A stretch of DNA of 40,289 bases from Intestinimonas aquisgranensis (GTDB lineage Bacteria > Bacillota > Clostridia > Oscillospirales > Oscillospiraceae). This document shows, piece by piece, positions 31,887 to 40,289 of this stretch (its first letter is position 1; each line of letters starts with the position of its first letter). A model generated the notes under the pieces. It did not search any database. It saw only the letters and a list, made by a program, of their open reading frames with translations, and was not told where the DNA came from. Location of the stretch: positions 1-40,289 of the forward strand of contig JAJEQY010000023.1 of assembly GCA_020687605.1 (NCBI GenBank). The letters run 5' to 3'. The position numbers and the translations under genes were made by a program.

Positions 31887-33283
31887 TCACACCGGTACTG
31901 GACCCCAGCCTGAGCACCCCACTCTATGAGCAGCTTTACCGCCAGATCCGGAGGGACATCGAGTCAGGGGTCCTCCCCGCCGGGGAGAAGCTGCCATCCA
32001 AACGGGCCCTCTCCGCCCATTTGAAGGTGAGTGTGGTGACGGTGGAGGGGGCCTATGGCCAGCTCCTGGCCGAGGGTTACCTCCGCTCTGAGCCCAAGCG
32101 GGGCTTTTTTGTCTCGTCTCTGGAGCCGGCGGCGCCGCCGATTCCGTCCACAACGCGTCGGGAGGAGCCGCCCACTGCCGGGACAGCCGCGCCCCGGTAC
32201 GACTTCGCCACCAACGCCGTGGACGCCGCCCACTTCCCCTTCGCCACCTGGGCCAAGCTCATGCGGCAGGTCCTCACCAAAGAGGACAGCGGCCTGCTGT
32301 CGGCCATCCATCCACAGGGGGTTCCCGCCCTCCGCTCCGCCATCGTGGACTATCTCCGGGAGTTCCGGGGCATTGACGCTCAGCCCGACCAGGTGGTGGT
32401 GGGAGCCGGGTCGGAATATCTCACCGGCATCCTCTTCCAGCTCCTGGGCCGGGAGGGTGGGTACGCCGTGGAAAACCCGGGCTACCGGAAATTTGGACGC
32501 ATCCTCTCCCGGCAGGGCGCCCTCATCTGTCCCATTCCCCTAGACGAGCAGGGCCTGCGGGTGGACGCCCTCACCTGGTCGGGGGCACGGGTGGTCCATG
32601 TGACCCCCTCTCACCACTTCCCACTGGGCACCGTCATGCCGGTGACCCGGCGGCGGGAGCTGCTCTCCTGGGCGGCGGCGGGGGAGGGGCGGTACATCAT
32701 CGAGGACGACTACGACAGCGAGTTCCGCTTCTCCGGCCGGCCCATCCCCGCCCTCCAGAGCCTGGACGCCGGGGAGCGGGTGGTCTACCTCAACACCTTC
32801 GCCAAGAGTCTGGCGCCCTCCCTCCGCATCGGCTACATGGTGCTGCCGCCCCACCTGGCGGAGCGGTACCGGCGGGAGTTTTTGCTCTACTCCTCCACCG
32901 TGCCCTCCTTTGAACAGTACACCCTGGCCCGGTTTTTGGAGGGCGGCCACTTCGAGCGGCACATCGCCCGGATGCGGGTGGAGTACCGGGACCGGAAGGC
33001 AGCCCTCACCGCCTGTGTGAAGGAGCTGGGCCTCCCCGCCCGGCTCTCCGGGGCGGACGCCGGACTCCATATGCTCCTCACCCTGGAAAACGGCATGGGG
33101 GAGGCCGAGCTGGTGGAGCGGGCGGCGGAGGCGGGGGTGGCGGCCTACCCCCTGTCGGCCAGTTGGCTGACGCCGCCGCCGGAGGAGCTGCCCCCCACGC
33201 TCATCATGGGCTATGCCCGGCTGGAGGCCGAGGACATCCGTCAGGCCTTCCGGCGGCTCAAGGCCGCCTGGGGCAGTCGTTAG
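31883..33283 (+). CDS. MocR/PdxR-type regulator (GntR HTH plus aminotransferase domain)
   Basis: A 466-residue fusion of a GntR winged helix (about residues 12-80, LYEQLYRQIRRDIESGVLPAGEKLPSKRAL in pieces) and a class I aminotransferase-fold domain. The PLP lysine is K308 (YLNTFAKSLAPSLRIGY), with E275-DDYDSEFRF upstream. MocR proteins use PLP or an amino-acid adduct as an effector; PdxR controls pdxST. No pdxST or amino acid gene is adjacent, so its target is unknown. ATGA overlap with tmcAL implies a shared transcript. The encoded protein looks complete. Confidence 0.9.
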   Translation: MITPVLDPSLSTPLYEQLYRQIRRDIESGVLPAGEKLPSKRALSAHLKVSVVTVEGAYGQLLAEGYLRSEPKRGFFVSSLEPAAPPIPSTTRREEPPTAGTAAPRYDFATNAVDAAHFPFATWAKLMRQVLTKEDSGLLSAIHPQGVPALRSAIVDYLREFRGIDAQPDQVVVGAGSEYLTGILFQLLGREGGYAVENPGYRKFGRILSRQGALICPIPLDEQGLRVDALTWSGARVVHVTPSHHFPLGTVMPVTRRRELLSWAAAGEGRYIIEDDYDSEFRFSGRPIPALQSLDAGERVVYLNTFAKSLAPSLRIGYMVLPPHLAERYRREFLLYSSTVPSFEQYTLARFLEGGHFERHIARMRVEYRDRKAALTACVKELGLPARLSGADAGLHMLLTLENGMGEAELVERAAEAGVAAYPLSASWLTPPPEELPPTLIMGYARLEAEDIRQAFRRLKAAWGSR

Positions 33284-33287
33284 AGAT

Positions 33288-33332
33288 TTGTAAGAAATGC
33301 CCGGTGGGGCTGTAAGAGTCGCCTGCTATGCT
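33288..33332 (+). promoter_or_regulatory. promoter and direct repeats before the response regulator gene
   Basis: TGCTATGCT (33324-33332) is an extended -10. TGTAAGA occurs at 33289-33295 (within TTGTAAGA) and 33311-33317, 22 bp apart, near and upstream of the -35 region. Two direct repeats about two helical turns apart fit an OmpR-family binding site and suggest autoregulation. Confidence 0.5.
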
Positions 33333-33359
33333 GGAGGCATCAGGAAGGAGTTTCGATCT

Positions 33360-34032
<673 letters not shown>

Positions 34033-34061
<29 letters not shown>

Positions 34062-36348
34062 TGTGATCGTCCTCTTTCTGGGGTTCTATCTCACCCTGAC
34101 GGGCTGTGTGGGGACGTGGTACGCTGTCTGGGGGCTGGTACCCCGGGGGCTGGGGCCGGAGGTGGTCTACCAGAGCGACTACCGGGATACGGCCTACTTC
34201 CGGCGGGAGATGACCGGCTATCTGTACGATGTCCTCAACTGCCTTCAGAGCGGGAGGAATTACTATCTCTGGGACTATGCGGATCTGGACACCAATCTTC
34301 TCTACTCCGGAAGCTACCGGTCCGGGTACAACGACATCGTCTATACCAACACCGACTACGACCTGAGTCGTGGCCTGCCGGAGGGATATGGTTTTCTTCT
34401 GGCCTTTCGGAACGGTAAGGTGATCATCACCAAGGACGGGGAGACGGTGGACGTCTACGGAAACGGCTACTACACCAGCGACAGCCAGTGGGACGTGCCG
34501 GGCTATATCAACCGGGACTCCAGCGGGCTGTACAACTATACCGTTTACCTGGCCGTGGCCTCCCAGCCGGTGGACCACGGCTGGTGGGAGCCCATCTGGG
34601 ATATGAAGCAGGTGATCACCTACGTTCGGTACGGCTACCTGGGCCTCTTCGGAGTCTGGGCCGGAGCGGTGCTGTGTCTCACCCTGGCGGTGGTGCTGCG
34701 GAAGGCCAGACGGAAGGCCAGAGCCGCCATCGCTGCCCGGACGGCCAAAGTGTGGTTCGAGGTCAAGGCACTCTGGACGATCTTCCCGGCTTTCCTGTTC
34801 TGGGAGCTCCTCATTGGGGGCTTTTTCTGGGGGCTCAGCGCCTTCGCCGCTGCGATAGGTCTGGTCTTTCTGCTCTGCTACCCCGTGCTCCTCTATCTGA
34901 CGGGGTGTGATCTGCGGCACAACAAGCAGGTTTGGAAAAACAGCCTGTGCGCCAAGCTTCTCTCCGGCGGAAAGTCAGCGGCTGGTGCCCTGTCCGCCCG
35001 GCAGGCCGCGGCGGCCCGATTGGCCTCCCATATCTGGTTCGAGTGGAAGCTGCTGCTGCTCGTCTTTTTACCCTTCCCCGCCCTGTGGATCCTGTCCGAA
35101 CTGCGGTGGGCTGTGAACTATGTGGAGTCTTTTCTGTTCTTCCTGGCCCTATTTGTCCTGACTGCCGGACTGTGGCTGGCCACCTTCTATGTGGTCGTTT
35201 GTGACCTGCGCTGCAACGAAAAGCCGTGGCGCCACGGGTTGTGCGCCCTGGTGCTGAGCGGATTCGCCCGCCTGTGGCGGATTCTCCGGGGCGCCGAGCT
35301 CTCCCAGCCCCTGCGGCGGCGGTTCCTGGCCCGGATGGCGGTTGCGGCGGCGGGAGTCCTCATCCTGGCATTCCTGGCGCTGGTCACGGTATTCGGGTAC
35401 TGCTGGGACCACACGGGCCTCTCTTTGTTTGCGAGCATCCTGACTGCCCTTCTGGTGGTATTGCTTCTGCTCCTCCCCCTGGCCTGGCTGCTGGACCGGA
35501 CCTGGGTCCTCCTCCGTGACCTGGTCCCCCTCACCGATCAGCTCTCCACGCTGCGCTCCGGCGGGGCGGCCCAGCCCCTGACTCTGCCCGAGGGTTCTGA
35601 CCTGTCCGCCGCCGCGGGCGACCTCAACCGGGTCCAGGAGGGCCTGCGCTCTGCTGTGGCCGAGCAGATGAAGAGTGAGCGGATGAAGGTGGAGCTCATC
35701 GCCAACGTCTCCCACGATTTAAAGACCCCGCTCACCTCGGTGGTGAGCTACGCCGCCCTGCTGGGGGAGGAGGAGGACCTGCCCCCCCATGTGAAGGACT
35801 ATATCCGTATCCTCAATGAGAAGGCGAGACGGCTCCAGGTCATGGTGCAGGACGTCTTTGAGGTGAGCAAAGCGGCCTCCGGGGAGCTGCCGCTGCACAT
35901 GGAACAGCTGGACCTCACCCGCCTGCTGGACCAGACCATGGCCGACATGGACGAGACCATCCGCCGCCGCGGCCTCACCTTCCGCACCACACTGCCCAGC
36001 AATCCGGTGTGGATTACCGCCGACGGGGACCGGCTCTACCGGGTCTTTCAGAATCTGATCCAGAATGCCCTCCGCTACTCCCTGGAGGGGAGCCGGGTCT
36101 ATGTCACTTTGGAGGTTATTGAGGGCCGGGCAGTGGCTCGATTGAAGAATACCTCCCGGGACGAACTGCCCTCCGGGGTGGATTTCACCGCCCGGTTTGT
36201 CCGCGGGGACGTCAGCCGCACCGATGGCGGCAGCGGTCTGGGCCTGGCCATCGCCAGCAGCTTCACCGCCGCCTGCGGCGGCACCCTCCGGGTGGAGACC
36301 GATGCCGACCTCTTCACCGTAGAGGTGACCTTCCCCACCTCCGGTTGA
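34033..36348 (+). CDS. sensor histidine kinase with duplicated membrane module
   Basis: The 771-residue partner of the preceding regulator. It has an N-terminal membrane segment (about residues 8-28), an extracellular domain (about 35-195), then a large multi-span membrane region (about 198-490), a linker and a kinase core. The phospho-acceptor is H561 (NVSHDLKTPLTS), the N box is QNLIQNALRYS and the G box is DGGSGLGLAIA. The membrane region holds an internal repeat: WFE at 241 and 335, and CDLRHNKQVWKNSLCAKLLSG (292-312, shown in part) against CDLRCNEKPWRHGLCALVLSG (390-410). The start is uncertain: TTG 34033 overlaps the regulator gene by 29 nt; GTG 34063 is an alternative. The stimulus is unknown. 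Confidence 0.88.
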
Positions 36349-36369
36349 CGAAAACAGGGGGTGGGCAAC

Positions 36370-36415
36370 AAAGCGCCCGTGTGGTATACTATACGTATAT
36401 CACACGGGCGCTTTT
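36370..36415 (+). terminator. terminator of the kinase gene with a promoter in its loop
   Basis: AAAGCGCCCGTGTG (36370-36383) pairs perfectly with CACACGGGCGCTTT (36401-36414) around a 17-nt loop, followed by T residues. TGGTATACT, an extended -10, lies at 36382-36390 in the arm-loop junction. RNA started about 36397 would have only the right arm and could not form the hairpin. Confidence 0.7.
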
Positions 36416-36434
36416 GGCGCGGAAAGGAAAGCCT

Positions 36435-36707
36435 ATGGAATTCATCTATGAGGCCGAGCGGATCTATGTCAAGGACGCGTCCGGCCGCATGGCGGCCCAG
36501 GTCACCTTCCACCAGCGGTCCGACCGGGCCATGTCCATCGACCACACCTACGTCTCGCCGGAGCTCCGGGGGCAGGGGGCGGCGGGAAAGCTGCTGTCTG
36601 CCGCAGCCAAACGCTTCCGGCAGCGGGAGCTGAAGGTGGTGCCGGTGTGCTCCTACGCCGTGGCCTGGTTCCGGGACCATCCAGAGGAATCGGACCTTTT
36701 GAAGTGA
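36435..36707 (+). CDS. small GNAT-like acetyltransferase (PF14542 type)
   Basis: The 90-residue product matches the small GCN5-like family: MEFIYEAERIYV, SIDHTYVSPELRGQGAAGKLL with the acetyl-CoA loop R45-G-Q-G-A-A-G51, and VVPVCSYAVAWFRDHPE near the end. Members are near 90-100 residues, so it is complete. Substrates of this family are unknown. The ATG at 36435 follows GGAAAGGAAAG. It has its own promoter inside the preceding terminator. Confidence 0.85.
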   Translation: MEFIYEAERIYVKDASGRMAAQVTFHQRSDRAMSIDHTYVSPELRGQGAAGKLLSAAAKRFRQRELKVVPVCSYAVAWFRDHPEESDLLK

Positions 36708-36760
36708 TACCGCCGCCATACATGCGGATCAGAGAATTTTAAGAAGGAGAGATTTGGAAC

Positions 36761-37849
36761 ATGAGCTTTGTACTGCCCGCGTACCACGCCCCCGACTTTG
36801 CGGCCCTGGGTCTCAGCGAGGCCCCCGATGTGTCTCTGGTCCCCGCCCCCAAGGACGGGGTGGTGCCCGAGGGATACCACGCCACCACCATGTTCCCGGA
36901 GTATTTCCGACTGGGCGGCCGCTGGGTGCTGGCCCAGGAGAGCCGTATGGACTGCGTGGCCGTCTGCCGGGATGGCAATGTCTCCATCGTGGAGTTCCGC
37001 AATGTGAAGGCGGGAGACCCGGTGGCGGTGGGCCGCACCGAGGACGGCAGCCAGGGCATCTATGTCCACACCACCGGTTTTGAGGAGGACCGGGAGGCGG
37101 CGGGGGAGGCATTCTCCTTCCGTCAGGGCCGCAGCCGTGAGACGGCCTACTCCATGGACTACGACTCCATGTATGAGCTCCTCCGTCACGAGCGGGAGCA
37201 CGGCAATATCCTGTGGGTGATGGGTCCCGCCTGCACCTTTGACGCCGACGCCCGTGCCGCCTTCGCCGCCCTGGTGCGGGAGGGCTTTGTGGATGGGGTG
37301 CTGGGAGGCAACGCACTGGCCACCCACGACCTGGAGGCCGGCTGCCGGGGCACCGCCCTGGGCCAGGACATCTACACCCAGCGCAGCCAGCCCAACGGCC
37401 ACTATAACCACATCGACACCATCAATGACGTCCGCCGCCTGGGGTCCATCCAGGCTTTCGTGGACTCCGGCGCCGTGAAGGACGGCATCATCTACGAGTG
37501 CGTGAAGAAGGGCGTTCCCTTCGTGCTGGTGGGCTCCGTCCGGGACGACGGCCCTCTGCCCGAGGTGTACGGCAATGTGTATGAGGGCCAGGACGCCATG
37601 CGCAACCTGATCCGGAAGGCCACCACCATCATCTGCATGGCCTCCACCCTACATACCGTGGCCACCGGCAACATGACCCCCTGCTACCGGGTGGTGGACG
37701 GGGTGGTCCGTCCCCTCTACTTCTACTCGGTGGACATCTCGGAGTTTGCCGTCAACAAGCTCCGGGACCGGGGCAGCCTGACGGTCAAGACCATCGTCAC
37801 CAATGTTCAGGACTTCATCGTCCACGTGAAAAACGGCGTCTGCGGCTGA
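36761..37849 (+). CDS. COG1915/TIGR00300 family protein, archaeal ornithine-cyclodeaminase-like
   Basis: The 362-residue product fits the family once called LOR/SDH bifunctional enzyme domain. The N-terminal part has APKDGVVPEGYHATTMFP and RMDCVAVC. The C-terminal part has FVDGVLGGNALATHDLE, GHYNHIDTINDVRRLGSI, IIYECVKKGVPFVLVGSVRDDGPLP and VATGNMTPCYR, which are shared with archaeal-type ornithine cyclodeaminase and the C-terminal domain of cyanobacterial AgrE/ArgZ. Those proteins convert ornithine to proline and ammonia. That reaction here is inference. The N-terminal arginine dihydrolase domain of AgrE is absent. GAAGGAG precedes the ATG. No arginine or proline gene is adjacent. Confidence 0.75.
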   Translation: MSFVLPAYHAPDFAALGLSEAPDVSLVPAPKDGVVPEGYHATTMFPEYFRLGGRWVLAQESRMDCVAVCRDGNVSIVEFRNVKAGDPVAVGRTEDGSQGIYVHTTGFEEDREAAGEAFSFRQGRSRETAYSMDYDSMYELLRHEREHGNILWVMGPACTFDADARAAFAALVREGFVDGVLGGNALATHDLEAGCRGTALGQDIYTQRSQPNGHYNHIDTINDVRRLGSIQAFVDSGAVKDGIIYECVKKGVPFVLVGSVRDDGPLPEVYGNVYEGQDAMRNLIRKATTIICMASTLHTVATGNMTPCYRVVDGVVRPLYFYSVDISEFAVNKLRDRGSLTVKTIVTNVQDFIVHVKNGVCG

Positions 37850-37858
37850 ATACAGGGC

Positions 37859-37897
37859 ACAAAAAACGGCGTGTGCGGCATGGCACACGCCGTTTCT
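37859..37897. terminator. bidirectional terminator between convergent genes
   Basis: AAACGGCGTGTGC (37864-37876) pairs perfectly with GCACACGCCGTTT (37883-37895) around GGCATG. Six A on the left give a strong minus-strand T-run; the plus-strand T-run is short. Confidence 0.88.
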
Positions 37898-37900
37898 ATG

Positions 37901-38827
37901 TTATTCGCCCCACAGAGTGGCGGGGTAGAGCCCTTCTTTGGTCATACGTGCAATGGCGGCCACCACCACCGGCTTATCCTCGTGGTAGGTGACGCCGTAC
38001 CAGCGGTCCCGGCTGCGCAGGACCTTCACCCGGGCCTTGCCCTCCTCGATGAGAGCGCTCACCACGCTGGGCAGGAAGTACTCACCCTTGACGGGGTCTG
38101 TCTCCAGGGTGCGGTCCAGGAAGGCGGGGAAGCGGGCCTCCGCCTCAGTGAGGAAACTGCGGGTGAAGCCCCACAGGTTCATGGACACGATGGTATCCCT
38201 GGCTAGATGCTCCCAGGTCTGTCCGTCATCCCGGGTGGAGCGGGCATTGTCCCCGTCCTTTTCGATGTGAGTGTGCTCGGTGACGCTCTGGAGGAAGTGG
38301 TCGGCCGTCTCCACGCACACCCCACGGGCTACGTGACCGTGCTCGGTGACGGTGTTCCCCAGCAGGTAGCCCACCATGGCATACTCATAGCAGCCGGGCT
38401 GGTCTTCATGGGTGGAGAGGTAGTCGTACATCTCCCGAAAAGCCTCAGGGCCGTAGTAGTCGTCGGAGTTGATGACGGCGAAGGGGCCATCCACCACCTT
38501 GCGGGCGGCCAGAATGGCGTGGCAGGTGCCCCAGGGCTTTACCCGGCCCTCGGGGACCGCATAGCCCTCTGGCAGGTCATCCAGCTCCTGATAGGCGTAG
38601 CGCACGTCCATGACCTTGCTCAGCCGGTCGCCGATGCCGGCCTTGAAGGTCTCCTCAATGGCGTGCTTGATGACAAAGACCACCGTCTCAAACCCCGCAC
38701 GACGGGCGTCGTAGATGGAGTAGTCGATGATGAGCTCTCCGTGCTCCCCCACCGGGTCCAGCTGCTTGAGGCCGCCGTACCGGCTGCCCATGCCGGCGGC
38801 CATCACCACCAAAACAGGTTTCTGCAT
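37901..38827 (-). CDS. sugar-phosphate nucleotidyltransferase-like protein
   Basis: The 308-residue product has an N-terminal nucleotidyltransferase fold: VMAAGMGSRYGGLKQLDPVG, the NTP loop with signature G-x-GxR-x-x-x-L-x-K changed to GMGSRYGGLKQL, and VINSDDYYG as the metal-binding aspartates. Such proteins activate a sugar phosphate with an NTP. The exact sugar and nucleotide are not clear, and it is shorter than GlmU and of RmlA-like size. AAGGAGG precedes the ATG. It is a single gene between a terminator and a divergent promoter. Confidence 0.8.
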   Translation of the reverse strand: MQKPVLVVMAAGMGSRYGGLKQLDPVGEHGELIIDYSIYDARRAGFETVVFVIKHAIEETFKAGIGDRLSKVMDVRYAYQELDDLPEGYAVPEGRVKPWGTCHAILAARKVVDGPFAVINSDDYYGPEAFREMYDYLSTHEDQPGCYEYAMVGYLLGNTVTEHGHVARGVCVETADHFLQSVTEHTHIEKDGDNARSTRDDGQTWEHLARDTIVSMNLWGFTRSFLTEAEARFPAFLDRTLETDPVKGEYFLPSVVSALIEEGKARVKVLRSRDRWYGVTYHEDKPVVVAAIARMTKEGLYPATLWGE

Positions 38828-38966
38828 GCTCGTATCCTCCTTGTGTTCCGTGTCTCTTACAGCTATTTTACACGCTGGGAGCGGAAAAGGGAAGAGGCGT
38901 TTCAGCGCGCCTCTCTTGGGAGCCGGAGGAGGATTTCCAAATATTTTTCATGGCAGGCGTTTGATT

Positions 38967-39008
38967 GTTGGAATTCCAACTGACTTTGGAACACTTATAT
39001 GGGATAAT
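38967..39008 (+). promoter_or_regulatory. promoter with a 14-bp palindrome, PNPOx-ferredoxin operon
   Basis: CTGACT (38980-38985) and GATAAT (39003-39008) are 17 bp apart; the -10 is preceded by TGG (extended). The perfect palindrome GTTGGAATTCCAAC (38967-38980) abuts the -35, and TTTGGAAC follows at 38985-38992. It is a likely operator; the regulator is not identified. Confidence 0.6.
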
Positions 39009-39036
39009 CCATACAGAAAATGAGGAGGGACCGGAA

Positions 39037-39534
39037 ATGAGGAGAAAAGACCGGGAGATGGATGTGGAGTTTGCCCGGATGGTGCTGGACAAGTGCGAAT
39101 ACGCGGTGCTGGGTATGACCGGCCCGGAGGGCTGGCCCTACAATGTGCCGGTGACCATCGTCCGCCGGGGGGAGGAGCTCTTCTTCCACTGTGCCCTGGA
39201 GGGGCAGAAGGTGGACTGCCTCCGCCGGGACAGCCGGGTGTGCGTGACGGCGGTGGGTGATACCCATATCCCGCCCGACAAGTTCACCACCGAGTATGAG
39301 TCGGCGGTGGCCTTCGGACTGGCCGAGGAGGTCACCGATCCGATGGAAAGGACCGAAGCCCTGCGCCTGCTGTGCCAGCGGCACGTCCCCTCCAACATGG
39401 CGGACTTCGAGACCTCGGTGGCTCGGAGTCTGGACCGCACCGGCGTGTGGCGGGTGCGGATCACCAGTTTGACCGGCAAGCGGAAGAAGTACGATGCCGC
39501 CGGGAAAGAAATGAAATTCGGAAGGATGGAATAA
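39037..39534 (+). CDS. PNPOx-fold (pyridoxamine phosphate oxidase-like) flavin-binding protein
   Basis: The 165-residue product has the split-barrel fold signatures of the NimA-like pyridoxamine 5'-phosphate oxidase family: EYAVLGMTGPEGWPYNVPVTIVRRGEELFFH (in part), ALEGQKVDCLRRDSRVCVTAVGD and YESAVAFGLAEEV. Related proteins bind FMN or heme and include nitroimidazole reductases; many in Clostridia are uncharacterised. I start at ATG 39037, with GAGGAGGG 7-8 nt upstream, not the earlier in-frame codons that cross the promoter. The ferredoxin gene begins 3 nt after its stop, which suggests an electron-transfer link. Confidence 0.85.
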   Translation: MRRKDREMDVEFARMVLDKCEYAVLGMTGPEGWPYNVPVTIVRRGEELFFHCALEGQKVDCLRRDSRVCVTAVGDTHIPPDKFTTEYESAVAFGLAEEVTDPMERTEALRLLCQRHVPSNMADFETSVARSLDRTGVWRVRITSLTGKRKKYDAAGKEMKFGRME

Positions 39535-39537
39535 AGA

Positions 39538-40251
39538 ATGGAGCGCAAGATCATCAAAATCGACCAGGAGAAGTGCACCGGCTGCGGCCTGTGCGCGGCC
39601 GCCTGCCACGAGGGTGCCATCGGCATGGTGGAAGGCAAGGCCCAGCTGCTGCGGGAGGACTACTGCGACGGGCTGGGGGACTGCCTGCCCGCCTGCCCCA
39701 CCGGGGCCATCACCTTTGAGGTCCGGGAGGCCCCGGCCTATGACGCCGCCGCCGTGGAGGCGGCCAAAGCCGCCAAGGCCGCCCAGACGTCGGCCCCTCT
39801 GCCCTGCGGCTGCCCCGGCAGCCAGTCCCGGAGCATCCAGCGCACCCCCTGCGCCGCCCCTGCCGCTCCCGCCGCCCCGGAGGAGAGCCAGCTCTCCCAG
39901 TGGCCGGTGCAGATCAAGCTGGTGCCGGTGAACGCCCCCTACTTTGACGGCGCCAAGCTGCTGGTGGCCGCCGACTGCACCGCCTACGCCTACGCCGCCT
40001 TCCACCGGGACTTCATCCGGGGGCGGATCACCCTGGTGGGCTGCCCCAAGCTGGATGAGGGGGATTATGCCGACAAGCTCACCGAGATTCTGCGGCGCAA
40101 CGACATCAAGAGCGTCACCGTGGTGCGCATGGAGGTGCCCTGCTGCGGCGGCCTGGAGAATGCCGTGAAGCGTGCCCTCCAGAACTGTGGCAAGCTCATC
40201 CCCTGGCAGGTGACCGTCATCTCCACCGACGGCCGTATCCTGGACCTGTAA
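39538..40251 (+). CDS. ferredoxin with a C-terminal cysteine-rich domain
   Basis: The 237-residue product starts with a two-cluster ferredoxin domain. Cluster I has C13-x2-C16-x2-C19-x3-C23. Cluster II has C43, C49 and C53-P, but the second position is L46, so only three cysteines of the usual four are there. An alanine/proline-rich linker (about residues 68-122) with CGC and C motifs leads to a C-terminal domain with ADCTAYA, GCPKLDE and VPCCGG. The C-terminal domain recurs in clostridial 4Fe-4S proteins but has no known role that I can name. It is probably translated with the PNPOx gene 3 nt upstream, as an electron carrier. Confidence 0.85.
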   Translation: MERKIIKIDQEKCTGCGLCAAACHEGAIGMVEGKAQLLREDYCDGLGDCLPACPTGAITFEVREAPAYDAAAVEAAKAAKAAQTSAPLPCGCPGSQSRSIQRTPCAAPAAPAAPEESQLSQWPVQIKLVPVNAPYFDGAKLLVAADCTAYAYAAFHRDFIRGRITLVGCPKLDEGDYADKLTEILRRNDIKSVTVVRMEVPCCGGLENAVKRALQNCGKLIPWQVTVISTDGRILDL

Positions 40252-40261
40252 GTGAAAAATG

Positions 40262-40289
40262 CTGCCCCGGAGCCATGGCTCCGGGGCAG
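40262..40289 (+). terminator. terminator stem at window end
   Basis: CTGCCCCGGAGC and GCTCCGGGGCAG pair perfectly (12 bp) around CATG. The window stops at the base of the stem, so the T-run is not seen. It lies 10 nt after the ferredoxin stop. Confidence 0.75.

Overview
The window looks like chromosome of a GC-rich Clostridia, most likely the Oscillospiraceae (the Flavonifractor / Lawsonibacter / Intestinimonas type of gut anaerobe). The reasons are a Gram-positive division-and-wall (dcw) cluster with a PASTA-type PBP, a MurE of the meso-DAP type, an SLH-anchored surface enzyme, acetate kinase, an anaerobic ferredoxin gene, and strong AGGAGG ribosome sites. This placement is inference from gene content; no rRNA or other marker for taxonomy is present. 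No tRNA, CRISPR array or insertion sequence was seen.

Layout. (1) 253-13377, plus strand: the dcw cluster mraZ-rsmH-ftsL-spoVD/ftsI-murE-mraY-ftsW-murG-murA-ftsQ-ftsZ. It starts at a good sigma-A promoter followed by four 10-bp MraZ boxes, has internal promoters before mraY, ftsQ and ftsZ, and ends at a terminator after ftsZ. murF, murD, murC and ftsA are absent from it. (2) 13451-16025, plus: a CorA-type metal transporter behind a roughly 310-nt structured leader that looks like an unassigned riboswitch, then an XRE regulator with a membrane domain. (3) 16044-21624, minus: a PsiE-like membrane protein, a threonine-aldolase-family enzyme, glutaminyl-tRNA synthetase and an SLH-anchored 5'-nucleotidase. 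(4) 21764-23368, plus: an ArsR-family repressor gene with its operator, a thioredoxin reductase-like flavoprotein that lacks the usual NADPH motifs, and thioredoxin. (5) 23418-25532, minus: an acetyltransferase, a short AlbA_2 protein and a lone tyrosine recombinase. (6) 25691-30527, minus: a COG2509-type flavoprotein, a 3' remnant of a second glutamate dehydrogenase gene, gdhA and ackA. (7) 30687-37849, plus: tmcAL, a MocR-type regulator, a two-component system whose kinase has an internally duplicated membrane region, a small acetyltransferase and a COG1915 (archaeal ornithine-cyclodeaminase-like) protein. (8) 37901-38827, minus: a sugar-phosphate nucleotidyltransferase-like gene. (9) 39037-40251, plus: a PNPOx-fold protein and an unusual ferredoxin.

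How it works together. Region 1 makes lipid II (MurE, MraY, MurG, MurA) and the septal synthase (FtsW, PBP, FtsL, FtsQ, FtsZ) under MraZ autocontrol. Region 4 is a self-contained regulated disulfide-reduction module. ackA and tmcAL are divergent neighbours and both use acetate and ATP. The most promising candidates for something undescribed are the corA leader RNA (13486-13798), the ArsR/NADPH-motif-less TrxB/TrxA module (21764-23368), the duplicated-sensor histidine kinase (34033-36348) and the gdhA 3' remnant (27404-27506).
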